Positions 32,638 to 43,740 of a stretch of DNA of 64,000 nt are shown here, in pieces. Where the stretch lies: contig NC_073746.1 of the NCBI RefSeq assembly GCF_029784135.1, positions 287,505,348 to 287,569,347 of the forward strand, given 5' to 3'. Under the pieces are notes generated by a model. It saw only the letters and a list, made by a program, of their open reading frames with translations, ran no database searches and was not told where the DNA came from. The stretch's first letter is position 1. Each line of letters starts with the position of its first letter. This stretch comes from Toxorhynchites rutilus septentrionalis (lineage: Eukaryota; Arthropoda; Insecta; Diptera; Culicidae). The position numbers and the translations under genes are program-made.

Positions 32638-34664
32638 CCCATTAACGACCAAGCTGTAAAAATTATTTTTTTGACGAAAGCCATTGTTTTATTTTCGATT
32701 ATTGACGCTAAAGGAACTCCAATGTTCAAGAATTATTTTTCCCATCATTTTCCGGGAAATGACTGTTCGAAAAATCGAACATTGGCCGAAACCCGCACTT
32801 TTTTTGCAAGTACAAACATACTGCGAACTAAAAGTCACTTCAATTAGCAAATATACGGTATTCATAAATGCATCAATTTTGGATTCCCGGAAGAACAAGA
32901 ACAGGAGAATGGAGGTCTCTAAGTATAAATCCAAATTAATCCACCTAAGGTGAGATGTTTCATGTAATTAAATTATTTCATGTAATTTAAACTTATTACT
33001 GACAGGCTTTTTCTTTCAAACGAAAGCATATGCTGTTATTTTTATTGTTAACTGTGGAGAAATTTCAATGCTTAAAAACTAGTCTCTCCAATTATCCATT
33101 TCCCGAAAAAATCGAACATTTTCCAAAACCTGCAAAGTACCAGATTACTGCTAAAAAACAAAGGCCTAGAGGGTTGGGTTATTATTCGATCCGGCGGAAG
33201 AATATTCACACAAACAATCTCATTAGAATCCTCGTTATACGTACTGATCATTTCCTCCAGCTCCCCCACAAAAGAAATTATACGGGCCGCCATCACCTAA
33301 GATTGTTACGGACAAAAAATCATAGGGGAGATGGAGGTAAGACGGACATGTTAAGGAAAACTTCAACTGTATCTTTGGAAACTCATGTTTTCAAAAATTT
33401 AAAAGCAGTTTCTCACATTTCAATATACTGGTTTTCGAAATAACTGGCCAAATATTTTATAAAAATGTGTTTTTCCATGTTTTTTACTGGAATTAAAACA
33501 AGTCGAAAAGTACAACAATTTTATCGGTGCGGGTATAATGGACATGTAGTGGGGGGGGGATATGGATATGGCTCGCGAGAGGAATAATTTCGCTCTCTCT
33601 CAGTGTTTGTGCGTCCAGTAACTGAAATAGAACAAAAAGAGAAAGCAATATAAAAAAGAGTTCAATATTCTTCCCTTCACTTTCCGTCATGCATTGGATG
33701 TGATTATGGATATGACTGTCCATTTCAACCAACCCCCCCCCCTCCTGTGCAATTATTTCAATAATTTAAATTTACCACTTACGAATGAATTTACTTTTCC
33801 GTACATACCTAATATCGCTTCTCTGTCAACTCACAAACCGAAATATAACCATCAGCGAATTCAATTTTGCAATTAAACCACTCAAAATGCTTAATGTCGA
33901 AGCCGCAAAAGTTACATCCACACGCGGAATCATGTTCGATTTTCGGTTTTTGTTTCTCTATTCCACTTTCGATCAGTATTCATTGTCATAGGATGGTTTA
34001 AATATTATAGAATAGCATGTAGAAGGGTTTCCCATCAACAGAAATTTGAAATTCACAATGCAACCATACAAATCAACCACCTGTCCATCATACCCCCACT
34101 GTCCGTCTTACCCGCGGCTCCCCTACAGGTTTTCAATAATATTTGCTAAATTAATCGATATTTGCAAACATTCACAACTGAAAATGCAGGAATAAATGCA
34201 AAACCTTCCGTCTTCTAAAGCAAACAAATCAAAATTCGCAGCGGAGGTTAGATGTGTTGGTGTTGATTCAGCAGAAAAAAAAAGTTCGTTATGGCCAACG
34301 TTCGATTTTTCGAACACTCAATTTCCCCGGCTGTTATTTTCCTGTATGCGGCTCAATCTAATGATTATCGCTCTATATCACAATGTATGTTCTTTTATCA
34401 AAGCAATACTGAAGAAAACTTCACATATTTTTGTATTTTATTGGGGTTTTAATTGAAATTTAAAACACCTTCCAAACATACTTGCTTTAAATTGAATTTA
34501 TTATCCAGTAAAGTTACTCAAAATTGAATGAACTCGATATAAGTGGTAGCTAATAAACTAAGCTATCTTTTTGTGCAAAAACATTACCATATGGTTCCTG
34601 TCCAAAGACATGAAAAATTATCAAAGTTGCTGTTCGATTTTTCGAACGCTTGGCCTAAAATGGG
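32638..34664. mobile_element. piggyBac-like non-autonomous element (TTAA-flanked)
   Basis: TTAA stands on both sides (32634-32637 and 34665-34668). The ends begin with CCC and are inverted repeats: CCCATTAACGACCAAGC at the left and the complement of GCTTGGCCTAAAATGGG at the right. TTAA targets and CCC-starting ends are hallmarks of the piggyBac superfamily. Near each end is CGAAAAATCGAAC or its complement, and further internal copies of that block at about 33104 and 34295 suggest partial internal duplication. There is no transposase ORF, so it would depend on another copy. Confidence 0.7.
33322..34128. mobile_element. Inverted-repeat element nested in the piggyBac-like element
   Basis: The left end TAGGGGAGATGGAGGTAAGA (from 33323) and the right end, the complement of GTCTTACCCGCGGCTCCCCTA (ending about 34126), are inverted repeats with a shared GTAAGACGGACA block. 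It has no coding capacity. Superfamily not determined. Confidence 0.5.
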
Positions 34665-34669
34665 TTAAT

Positions 34670-35785
34670 ATTTCCGGTCTCGATTAGTCTGATTTAACAA
34701 CGACCACATGTAAGTCAATAAACGAAAAAGGGAATATGTGGAATATGGAATATTCGTGAACTGAATCATTGATTTGCGCCCCCAAAAGTGAGTGAGCCGA
34801 CCTTGAGCCTCCGAGTATCAAACTCGTGCTAGACAAGCGAAAAGAGGCAGTTATAAACCCACCCTCGATGGTCCCCATGACTTAGACCAGGGATCGAGGG
34901 CTTTTTGAGATTAGCCTATTGGCTAACCTAACTAAGAGAGAGAGTAACAAAAGTAATAAGCTTGCAAATTAAATAAAATTGTTTCGTATGCCCACGTCAA
35001 CAATGAGGTCCTCTCTTGGATAATCCGTTCTACTTTTTCGCATTAATATCAAAAAAGTCTTGAAGCTTGATCTCTTGTCTTGTGATGGTATCTGCAGCGT
35101 ATCGGAAATAAGCAAATCGATAATTTCTGTTCTCATCATTAGTGCATCATTTCAAACAGCAGACATGAATGAAAAATTCTAACCTATCTCAACTGTTTTA
35201 AACGATCTTTCAAACAAACATAATCAAGCGAAGGCAAGGGGACACAATTATCAATTCTCTCGAAGTATTTTTTTTTTCCAATCAAACCATTTTTTCGCAC
35301 TCATTCGATGACCCGACCGATAAATTGCATTTTTTTTTGTTCATCGTTGGTACGCTCGTTATTTAACAATGCTCCAGCCACAACAAAGTTCGTTCCGGAA
35401 TCAATCCCCTTTCCCAGAGTTGCATCACCCGGCAGATAATGGGAGGACTGTTTCTGACGGTTTATTGACGGCCGACCATCCAAGTTCGTTATCGTGTAAC
35501 CAAACAGAACAATATTTACACTAACCGGAAATCTCTGTGCTCCGTTGGACAGTTTTCATTCCGATGCAGCATAATCACGAAATGACAAATATATGCGAGT
35601 GATTTTCCGAAATACAAACCTGCCAGCTGGAAGAAAGTTTGCCTTCGATTACCGGTAATTAATAAGGTCACATGACCGGTAAAAATGCAGGTTGGGCCCT
35701 TCAAATTACGTCTACAAATGTTTTTCGATGAAAATATAGCCTATAGCGGCGTAAATATAGCCATGGAAAACATCTCGAAGTTACT
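34670..35785. other. Intergenic, no gene recognised
   Basis: The sequence looks single-copy within the window, with no domain-like open frame. A few T-runs are present near 35270-35340. Confidence 0.35.
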
Positions 35786-35788
35786 ACA

Positions 35789-35935
35789 TGGACTGAAAAG
35801 TCCCGGAATTTTTCAACAGATGGCGCCACTAAAAATGAACAAGATTCATTTCGAGAGGGTCATCTGTCACTAGCTTATGTGTGAAGTTTCATGACATTTC
35901 GTTTATTTGTTCAGAAAGTGCAGTTGCTTAGGTGT
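35789..35935 (+). mobile_element. mariner left-end remnant
   Basis: GGACTGAAAAGTCCCGGAAT followed by ACAGATGGCGCCAC resembles the terminal repeat and leader of a mariner. The matching right-type end (ATCCCGGGACTATTCAGCC, about 39557-39575) lies 3.8 kb away in the correct orientation, next to a transposase remnant. Confidence 0.5.
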
Positions 35936-37003
35936 CACTACCTGAACATTCGTATAGAAAGTGGAAAAAGAGGAATATCGTAATGTTGTATACGCACTTA
36001 CCGTCAAAGATATTGCACCTAGCGTCAACGATGTAACAATTGTCAGCAAAGCGGAAGTAACGATGACAGCCGAATAAAGTAGAGGTAGTGTTGTTTTGTA
36101 GTTGGTAGCTTGTTTTGTAGTATACCTATTGACTAATGACACCGTATTGATAGGCACATTATGTTTGAATAATTTGATGAATTTTGAGTCACCCTGTACT
36201 TCAGTAGAGCTGTTGCATGTCGAAATACAAAAAAAAACAGAAATTGCTCTCTCGATAGCCATTCGGTCGTAGTTCTGTGCGCATGGTATCTAAGGAATTT
36301 CTCGTGAAATTTAGTTTATTCAATCTGATATGTTGGACAAATCACCAGTTTGGACGACTGTTCACATATTCTAGGAGAGGTGAACATATATTTTGTTCAA
36401 TCTCAGCGATTAATTTGCATAGAAATTACTTTGATGTTTGGGCGCAAAGTGGTCATATGTGCATAACGACTTACAATGTTCTGTTTACTAAAGCTAATAT
36501 AACTCATCACATTCTGCTCTTGAAGAGGTTCCTTTTGTGGCTTTGACCCTGGAAAAATATGCCACTCCAACTAAATCAAGCCTCATTATGCGGAACGTTA
36601 TGTGTTTCTTACTACGTTTTTGTATGCAAGAGAAAATTTGAATTGAGACCCTAGGTGAATAGATCAAGCTTATTTCATACCTTTACCTACTGAATCGAAT
36701 TTGATTTGAACGAATTTGGACGAAAAAAACGCATAAATCTATCCCATTTAACTTGATATGTACGAGTAACCACCTTGCCCCCACTAGGTGACTTTACCTC
36801 CAAGCAAAGAAAGTTCAATTTTTCTCCTTTTTTTTAATGATGGAAAATGTACTATTTTGAATTTTTATAGTAAAAGCCGTATGCTATCTTGAACAACAAT
36901 GAGTTGAATTATAATAATCTTAGAAAAACGGAAATTTTAGCTGTATGTGGACGCTGGAAATGGACATATTCCTTAGGGTGACCAATATGCCCCCACATCC
37001 CCT
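35936..37003. other. Non-coding sequence between mariner left end and foldback element
   Basis: A minus-strand open frame (36262-35903) has a hydrophobic stretch but no family resemblance. Near 36780 and 36990 the block ACCAxxxTGCCCCCAC is repeated directly, suggesting parts of small repeats. No gene is supported. Confidence 0.3.
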
Positions 37004-37012
37004 AGTGGACAA

Positions 37013-38414
37013 GGTTGTGTCCCATTAACCCGAAACACGTTTACCCGAAGCACATTTACCCGAACATAACGCATACCCGAATTACATTCACCCGAATGTA
37101 ACAAATACCCGAATGCAACATATACCCGAATGGGCATTTACCCGAATGAAAATTTACCCGAATGCAACGTTTACCCGGATGCGACATTTACCCGAATGGG
37201 ATGTTTACCCAAATGAAGAAGGAAAAATTCCGACAAATCAGTTTATGAGTTTTGTCGAATCTGCTGTTAGGAAGTTACGGAGTAAACTGAGAAATTGTAA
37301 TGAGGAAATTTGAAAAAGATGTTGAAGCCTTCACTGTGTTATTTTTAGAAATAAGTGTAGGCACAATTGACATACTGTCTTCTATCCTTTCCGTATTGCT
37401 CTTTAATACCAAGAGATCATTCAGAAATGAGCATGGGTTATGAAATATTCCGAAAATTAAACAGGTAACCTTAACATAAATTTTTTTAATGAAAATGTGA
37501 AAGAATAGATAACAAAAAATGATACATACGTACTTGCCGCCGCAGCACAATTTTTATCATGAGTTTATTATTTCGTGATGAAATTTATTTTGACATCAAT
37601 GTAATGGGGGCGAAGTTCCCATTTAACGAGGATAAGGAATCGAGGCGGCACCAAGCCGCCGAGGTGACGCAATCCGAATAGGCCGCCGACCCGCCGTCGG
37701 AAGCGGCGGCCTCTCGCAAGCAAACCTGTGTTCCACCGATTGCCCGGTTTGTTTGAAACATAGGAGACGATCCTTTAGTCAGGTCGGACTGCATACGTTT
37801 ACCTGGTGCATTACGTTTGCCCGGTTAATTATGCATGTCATGCATTTTGATTGCCTGGTTGCAAACGTGATGCACCAGATAAACGTATGGCGTCCGACGC
37901 TCGTGAACGGGCTGCGTCATCCATAAGAATGGATGGACTTAATAATACGTTATAAAACTGCATTCTTTCACTTTTCATTATTTTGAAAAGAATTTTATTC
38001 AATGCCAGTATTTCTCGAATTGTACTTCCCACGAAAAATACTATTTGAATGGAAATGAAAGTATGAGACAAACATGATCTTTATATAACACTGATCAAAA
38101 TTAAATATACAAATACAAATACAAATATATTAAAATTTGTGTATTATTTGAATATATCCTTCTTTTGGGTAAGTGTCGCTTTCGGGTAGATGTTACATTC
38201 GGGTAATTGTTACATTAGGGTAACTGTCGCATTCGGGCAAATGTTACAATCGGGTAAATGTTACATTCGGGTAATTGATGCATTCGGGTGAATGTCGCAT
38301 TCGGGTAAGTGTCAATTCGGGTATTTGTTACATTCGGATGAGTGGAATTCGGGTGAATGTCTTTCGGGTAACTGTCATTCGGGTGAGTGGGTTTCGGGTA
38401 AATGTGACACAATC
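37013..38414. mobile_element. Foldback-type element with subrepeat-rich inverted ends and 9-bp target duplication
   Basis: AGTGGACAA is found on both sides (37004-37012 and 38415-38423), a perfect 9-bp duplication. The ends are inverted: GGTTGTGTCCCATTAACCCG at the left and the complement of CGGGTAAATGTGACACAATC at the right. Each arm (~200 and ~250 bp) is built of ~10-13 short units around ACCCGAATG (left) or CATTCGGGT (right). The centre has a GC-rich stretch (about 37640-37730) and a second inverted pair, 37783-37811 with 37870-37898. There is no transposase. Subrepeat-built inverted ends with 9-bp duplications fit foldback (FB) or Mutator-like elements. Confidence 0.8.
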
Positions 38415-38423
38415 AGTGGACAA

Positions 38424-39177
38424 ACCATTGCGTGTTGAAGGAGTCTTTTGTTAGTGCCTATTTCAACTATTATCACAGTTGGAGTCACAGGATCGTGTCT
38501 TATATAGTTAAAAATTGTATTATTCTACTTAGTATCTATAGTATATAATTAAAATTTATATTATTCTACTATCCTACTTAATACTAGTGGTGAGTCTAAT
38601 TCTAAAACCTACAGCAAAATAAAATAAAATAATAAAAAGCTGAATCTTAATGATATAGGCTACGGACTACACGCTAGTTGGTCAGTCAGTTGAAACTGAA
38701 ATCAAAGGGCTAGAAGAATTGTAAAGGAAACTAAACGTAAGCGATTGAATTAAAATGTAAACGAAATCACTGTAATATGAATTAACTTATAGGTAAGTTA
38801 TATTCTCTATATAAAATCGGATCGTGGAAATTTTATTTCCGTCTCGGAGGATATTATTTCGGAAATCTTCAGTCCTGTTGATCGAAGTTCAACAAGTATT
38901 TTGACCAAACATTGTTTCTTTGATGCTCCTGAACAATCAATGCATTGGTTGACGAAATGGTCAGTGTTATGTCAGACCGAACCATGTGACATTTTTCTGA
39001 TTTCGAGAAAAACGAGCTTGAAGCTTGGCGCTATAAGGGATTTTCATTGAACATTCAAAACAATTTCGATACGTTATTCTTGCTATACGCATGATTTCCC
39101 AAATCTAGTAAGTGTATTATGTAGCTTACGTAGCTTACCAAATGCAACCAATAACTCTAAATTTTTAATTTGACGAC
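38424..39177. other. Non-coding, AT-rich
   Basis: No gene or recognised element. Confidence 0.35.
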
Positions 39178-39580
39178 TTGGTCCCCTCTGACTTAACACC
39201 GACCAAATGTTATTCCACTTCTGCTCCTTCGAGAACAACAGTTTATCGGTGGTGTAGTGAATTTAAAATGGGCCGTACAAGCACCGCAGATGCACCTCGC
39301 TCTGGAAGGTTTTTGAAGTGTAATCGGGTGGACTTCTTTCGACGTTTTGTGACAATGGATGAAACGTAGATTCATTACCACACTCCTGAGTCCAATATAT
39401 AGTCTGCAGAGTGGCTGACAAACTTATTTCGAGGACTTAGACTTTTCGTACTACAGAAAGGGAATCGAAATGTTAGAAACTCGCTATACCCTCGAAGGGA
39501 AACTATGTTGAGGAATAAATACAGCTTTGCCCAAAAAACGATTGTTTTCATTATAAATCCCGGGACTATTCAGCCCCTGC
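39178..39580 (+). pseudogene. mariner transposase remnant with right terminal repeat
   Basis: Plus-strand pieces read TTVYRWCSEFKMGRTSTADAP and then, after an internal deletion, RRFVTMDET, the first catalytic Asp region. They continue in another frame as PESNIQSAEW and RNKYSFAQKTIVFIINPGT. The terminal repeat ends ATCCCGGGACTATTCAGCC. The second and third catalytic motifs are absent. Confidence 0.6.
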
Positions 39581-39599
39581 AGTAACACGCGATATGGCC

Positions 39600-40380
39600 T
39601 GTGGCACGCAATCATGAATTGGAGATTTCAAGTAGAGTCCAAAATGTAGATAAGAAGATCCGTTTCAACGAAAACAAAGCATGAAAACATATAGAGGAAG
39701 GATCTACCTACCGAATTGTTGGTGGTGTCAAATGAAAGGTGTCACAACGTTGACAATTTGGTTGTATGGTGACCTTTTTCCTATTACCTACATTGTAGCG
39801 TTTTGGTGCCGTTTTGTGTTTTCAGATATGTTTTTAGATGTCAAAAAATTACAAAACTAGGCAATTTCGATTGATTTAGTTCTGCTCATCAAAACAAGCT
39901 ATATAAATTGAATTTATCTGTTACATGTAGTACACGGCAGGCCGTTTTTTGGAAGAATGGTTTTCAAAATGGTGTTCCTATACCGATTCTCTGTTTTTGC
40001 TCCGTTATTATTCAACACGGTCACTCAGACACTTTCCATCAATGACTCGTATAAGCCGTTGACTTGACTCTCGTCATCAACAAACCGTCATTATCAACAA
40101 ACTATGCTGCCATACAAATGAATCATACATTTCTGCATAATTCAAGAACTAATAAAGCAAACGGAACCAGATTTGGCATGTGGAGGTTCTAGGGGGCAAT
40201 AAATTTTTCTAAGGTGACTCAATACTACTCCCACATTTCTAAGGGTGGGCTGTTTTTATGGTGATTTAATACTCCTTTCCCCTCTCTAAAGAGGGGTGGG
40301 GGAAGTTGCTGAACAACTGGAGAACTAATCAAACAAATGAAATCAAACTTAGCATATAGAGGATCTTAGCTCGAAAGTGG
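39600..40380. other. Non-coding, start of a dispersed repeat
   Basis: No gene seen. Blocks from about 40140 onward appear to continue into the repeat copy at 40380-40680. Confidence 0.3.
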
Positions 40381-40680
40381 AAATGGATTTTAATGTGATA
40401 AAACGCTCTCCTATATTGCCTTCTATCTTCTAAATCCATTTTCTATCTTCTATCTTCTAAATAAAAATGGATCGCCGAATGTGTTAATAAGAGCAAAACT
40501 CGAGAAAAGAATTGTCCGATTTAGGGCTGTCTTCATTATATCATATTTTCTGTATCAAACATTTATTCCATGTAACGGAGAAACATGTTATTTGCAAATT
40601 GGATGAAAAATCTTGAACGAGAATTGTTTCTGAAAATAAACTTATTATAATGTCGAGTTTTGGTAGAAGTACTGAAATTT
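40380..40680 (-). repeat. Dispersed repeat copy (shared with 55010-55275)
   Basis: Read on the minus strand this matches 55010-55275: TTCTCGTTCGAGATTTTTC versus its complement, AACATGTTTCTCCGTT, GACAGCCCTAAATCGGACAA and the TTTTATCACATTAAAATCCA block are shared in order. The family starts with TAGCTGAC(C/T)CGGC at 54505 and 54830. Confidence 0.55.
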
Positions 40681-40689
40681 TATAATAAA

Positions 40690-40800
40690 AAATTGTAAGG
40701 GGTTGTATATAGGACACGACCGCATATTTTCGACGTAGAACTACGCAATTATATTGTGCAATTCACTTGTTTACCACTTCGAATATTATTTTAGAATTCG
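40690..40800 (+). repeat. Repeat copy with core GACGTAGAACTACGC
   Basis: Third copy of the family seen at 11440-11545 and 32490-32600: GGACACGACCGCATA, CGACGTAGAACTACGCAATT, TTCACTTGTTTACC and TTCGAATATTATTTTAGAA. Confidence 0.55.
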
Positions 40801-41179
40801 ACTAGCATGTTTTGACAAAGCGGATTCTCCCAGGCACATTGATTTTGAAGTCCTTGTTAGACAAACACAGCTCGGTGGGAACAAAAATACCCCTGACTTG
40901 CATGTATATTTGCAAAGCGGGTTTCCACATGTACATCGATTTTGAAGTCTGTGTTGGGGAAATCGTAAATCGGGCCAATCAAAACTTGGCAGTTAGGGCT
41001 TTTAGAAAACGCTTGACATTTTACAGTTATTCAATTGTTCATCTAATGAAAAATATTTGTTTATTAATTGTGATAGACTTGTAGAAATATTTCCTATCAA
41101 TTGATTAAAACATCTGGTTCCCCAGCGTTTATCAAGGAAGGGATAGTTTTTAGTGGGAGAAGGTAAGAATCAGGATTCA

Positions 41180-41880
41180 CTGCGGTAAGTGATGTGATTA
41201 TGTAAACGCGAACGTTAAATATAGTACTCTATTGCAATCTTTGATCGTGACGCAGGAGATAGTTATTCAGCTGCCTAACAAGGTAACCGAAAGAGTTCCT
41301 CTAGAATAAATCGCTTCGTTCATATATACTATGACTTTTCACGTACTATTTTAATGTCAAATTGCGACGCACCTTAGAAGGTAACGGGATAGACTACTCT
41401 ATAAGGGTTCGCATTCTGTGACATTCCACGCGTAGTACTCTATTGAGTACTCAAATCAGGACTCCGAAGATTATTAGGGAGCTACCTAAAAAGGTAACGG
41501 AAAGAACTCCTCTATGACGTTTCGAATCGACGACTGATGCTGTGACTAATGCTAATACTGTATTGTATTCTTAAATCGCTACGCCGAAAATTACTAGGGA
41601 GCTACCTAAGAAGGTAACAGAATGAACTCCTGTATAATGAATCAAATCAGCGATATATTCTATGATTTTTAATACCTAGTACTTTATTGTATTCCTAAAT
41701 CGCGACACCGGAAGTTGTGGGCTACTTGAAAAGGTAACAGACATAAGTTCTCTATAATAGCTGGAATCGAAATGTCCTGTGTTTTTTCGCGCATAGTACC
41801 ATATTGAATATATAGAGTGCGGACCTGAAAGTTATGAACGAACTATCTAAGAACTTTCAATAGCATAGAAACACACAGAT
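41180..41880 (+). repeat. Satellite-like tandem repeat, ~118-bp unit, about 6 copies
   Basis: The most conserved block (GAGCTACCTAARAAGGTAAC, then CTCCTCTATA) recurs near 41269, 41365, 41481, 41601, 41717 and, decayed, 41837. Spacing in the last four is 116-120 bp. Between blocks the units share AGTACTNTATTGTATTC and AAATCGCGAC. The first and last units are the most diverged. Confidence 0.75.
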
Positions 41881-42321
41881 TCATATAAACCACGCTTAAC
41901 CCTTCAACAGGACCCATCCGTCACGATCGACTTTATTCATCGACATTCTCTACAACTCAGCAATAATAGCGTTTCCTCATCTGTTCGAAAAGGTCCCATT
42001 GAAAAGTTAAGCATGAAATACTAACTACACACAAATAGAGTACATTATCTTACAAAGCAACCAAATTGAACGGTTTTATGGGATTTAATTGAGACACTGA
42101 ATCTAAAATCTTAGTTTCATGAGCCTTCGGAAGAAATGCACAAATACTTAACATATTCATTTTAACAAATACAACATATAACTAAGACAGAGATGAAACA
42201 CTAATCAAGTTAGCTATAAAACATATAATAGAACTAACCGGCAATAAAAATCGGGATCCATCGCTAGTAGATTTATCATTAGATACAAAGATCTGCAGAA
42301 AAGCACGCATTCATATCCACA
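41880..42321. other. Non-coding, AT-rich
   Basis: No gene or repeat recognised between the satellite and the next transposon. Confidence 0.35.
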
Positions 42322-43212
42322 TAAGGGGCTGTCCACGTACCACGTGGACAACTTTAGCGGGGGGTAGGGGTTATGAAAATATCCACGTTTGTCCACGGTG
42401 AGGGGGGAGGGGGTTTAGATAATGTCCACGTGGACACATAAAGTATATTTTTAAGTAAAAGATTCATATTTATAGTCAAAATTTAATGAGATCTGCTCTA
42501 TATTTACAAGATATTTTTAACTTTACGCCCACCCTGAGTACTCTGTATTCAACAATAAAAAGACTGAGTTGCCTGAGTGTGCTGCCCGGTCAAACATCCA
42601 TATTTTTCATATGGCTGGGTTTCTTCCAGGAGATGTATATTCTGAAAGGAACGCGCATGAACTGGCATCGATTAATTTATTCCAATCGGTGATAGAGGAC
42701 CATGTATTCCGTCAGGATAAAGACACAAAGAATGTTGGAATTTTTGTGGTATGAAAAATCACGACTTATGTGCAGGTTTCGATTCAGCTGCTGCTCTTGA
42801 TGATAAAACGGTTTCGTATTTATTTTCCGAGAGATCCCGAGCTTTTCCGAAAATTGAAACGAACAACAAAATCTTTCATGGGTACACGGGCCGTATCTGT
42901 TGAGATCTGTTTCTTTCAATGATGTTTTTCTTTATTGCTATCTGGTAATTTCTGTAATACGCTTCTAGTGGGTTGTCTGTAAAACAATTGTTTTTGCCCC
43001 GTTTGTTTATTTTAAGCTCATTAGCATTTATCCGTAGCGGAATTTTATTACAATGCTGCTATTGATGTCAGTCAAATTGAGACACTTATCAAGAGTAATC
43101 CTCGGTACACGACACATGAATTCATGAATTCGCTACAGATGTCTGAAACCGCTCATGAGCACCTAGTGCAGCATGGATACGAAAAACGCTACAATGTATG
43201 AACTACATATTA

Positions 43213-43388
43213 ACCCATATTCCGGAGCCCGATCGGATTTGACAGATCACAATCCGAACGAGATCAACTTTTGCATACTGCAATCCAAGGTTGCAACATT
43301 TGCACAACTCGATTGGATTTGACTCGATCAGATGAAAGAACGCAATATTGTGCTAATTTCAAATCCAACCGGACTCTGGAATAAGGGT
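43213..43388. mobile_element. 176-bp MITE, TTA-flanked, nested in the Harbinger-like element
   Basis: The ends ACCCATATTCCGGAGCCCGA and the complement of CCGGACTCTGGAATAAGGGT pair over ~28 bases. TTA stands on both sides (43210-43212 and 43389-43391). Confidence 0.65.
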
Positions 43389-43479
43389 TTATTTTATCGA
43401 AGAACATTTGAAAGAACGCATTTCAATCTACGATTCGTTTCATAAACGCAACAAAAATGCATGACTTGATTCGGATGGC

Positions 43480-43740
43480 TTTAACGTTCTCAGTGGAACT
43501 TTGGGCTTCTCAAGGTAAGTATTACTTGCGTCATTTTTATTAGTAGTACTTAGTTGAGATATCTTTGCCGAATGACACGCCTTAAATGTATTCAGCAGTA
43601 TAAAGCTCTACAATACACGCGACCTCCGTGCAAGTCGGAAGAAATTTCTTTGACGAAAAAGCCCCCGACCAGAACGAGAATCGAACTCGAATCCCTAGCA
43701 TGATAATGTGTAACGATAACCACTCGACTACGAGAGCACA
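43480..43740 (-). mobile_element. tRNA-headed SINE, family 2
   Basis: The minus-strand head CTCTCGTAGTCGAGTGGTTA then GGGATTCGAGTTCGATTCTC gives clear A- and B-box-like parts; TTTTTCGTCAAAGAAATTTC follows, as in the copies at 20910 and 48310. Its 3' part (AACTAAGTACTACTAATAAA, AGTTCCACTGAGAACGTTA) matches 48420-48495. Confidence 0.7.

Noticed and set aside
35903..36262. 119-aa minus-strand frame with a hydrophobic stretch
   Set aside because: No family motif, no splice-supported extension, and it overlaps the edge of a mariner remnant.
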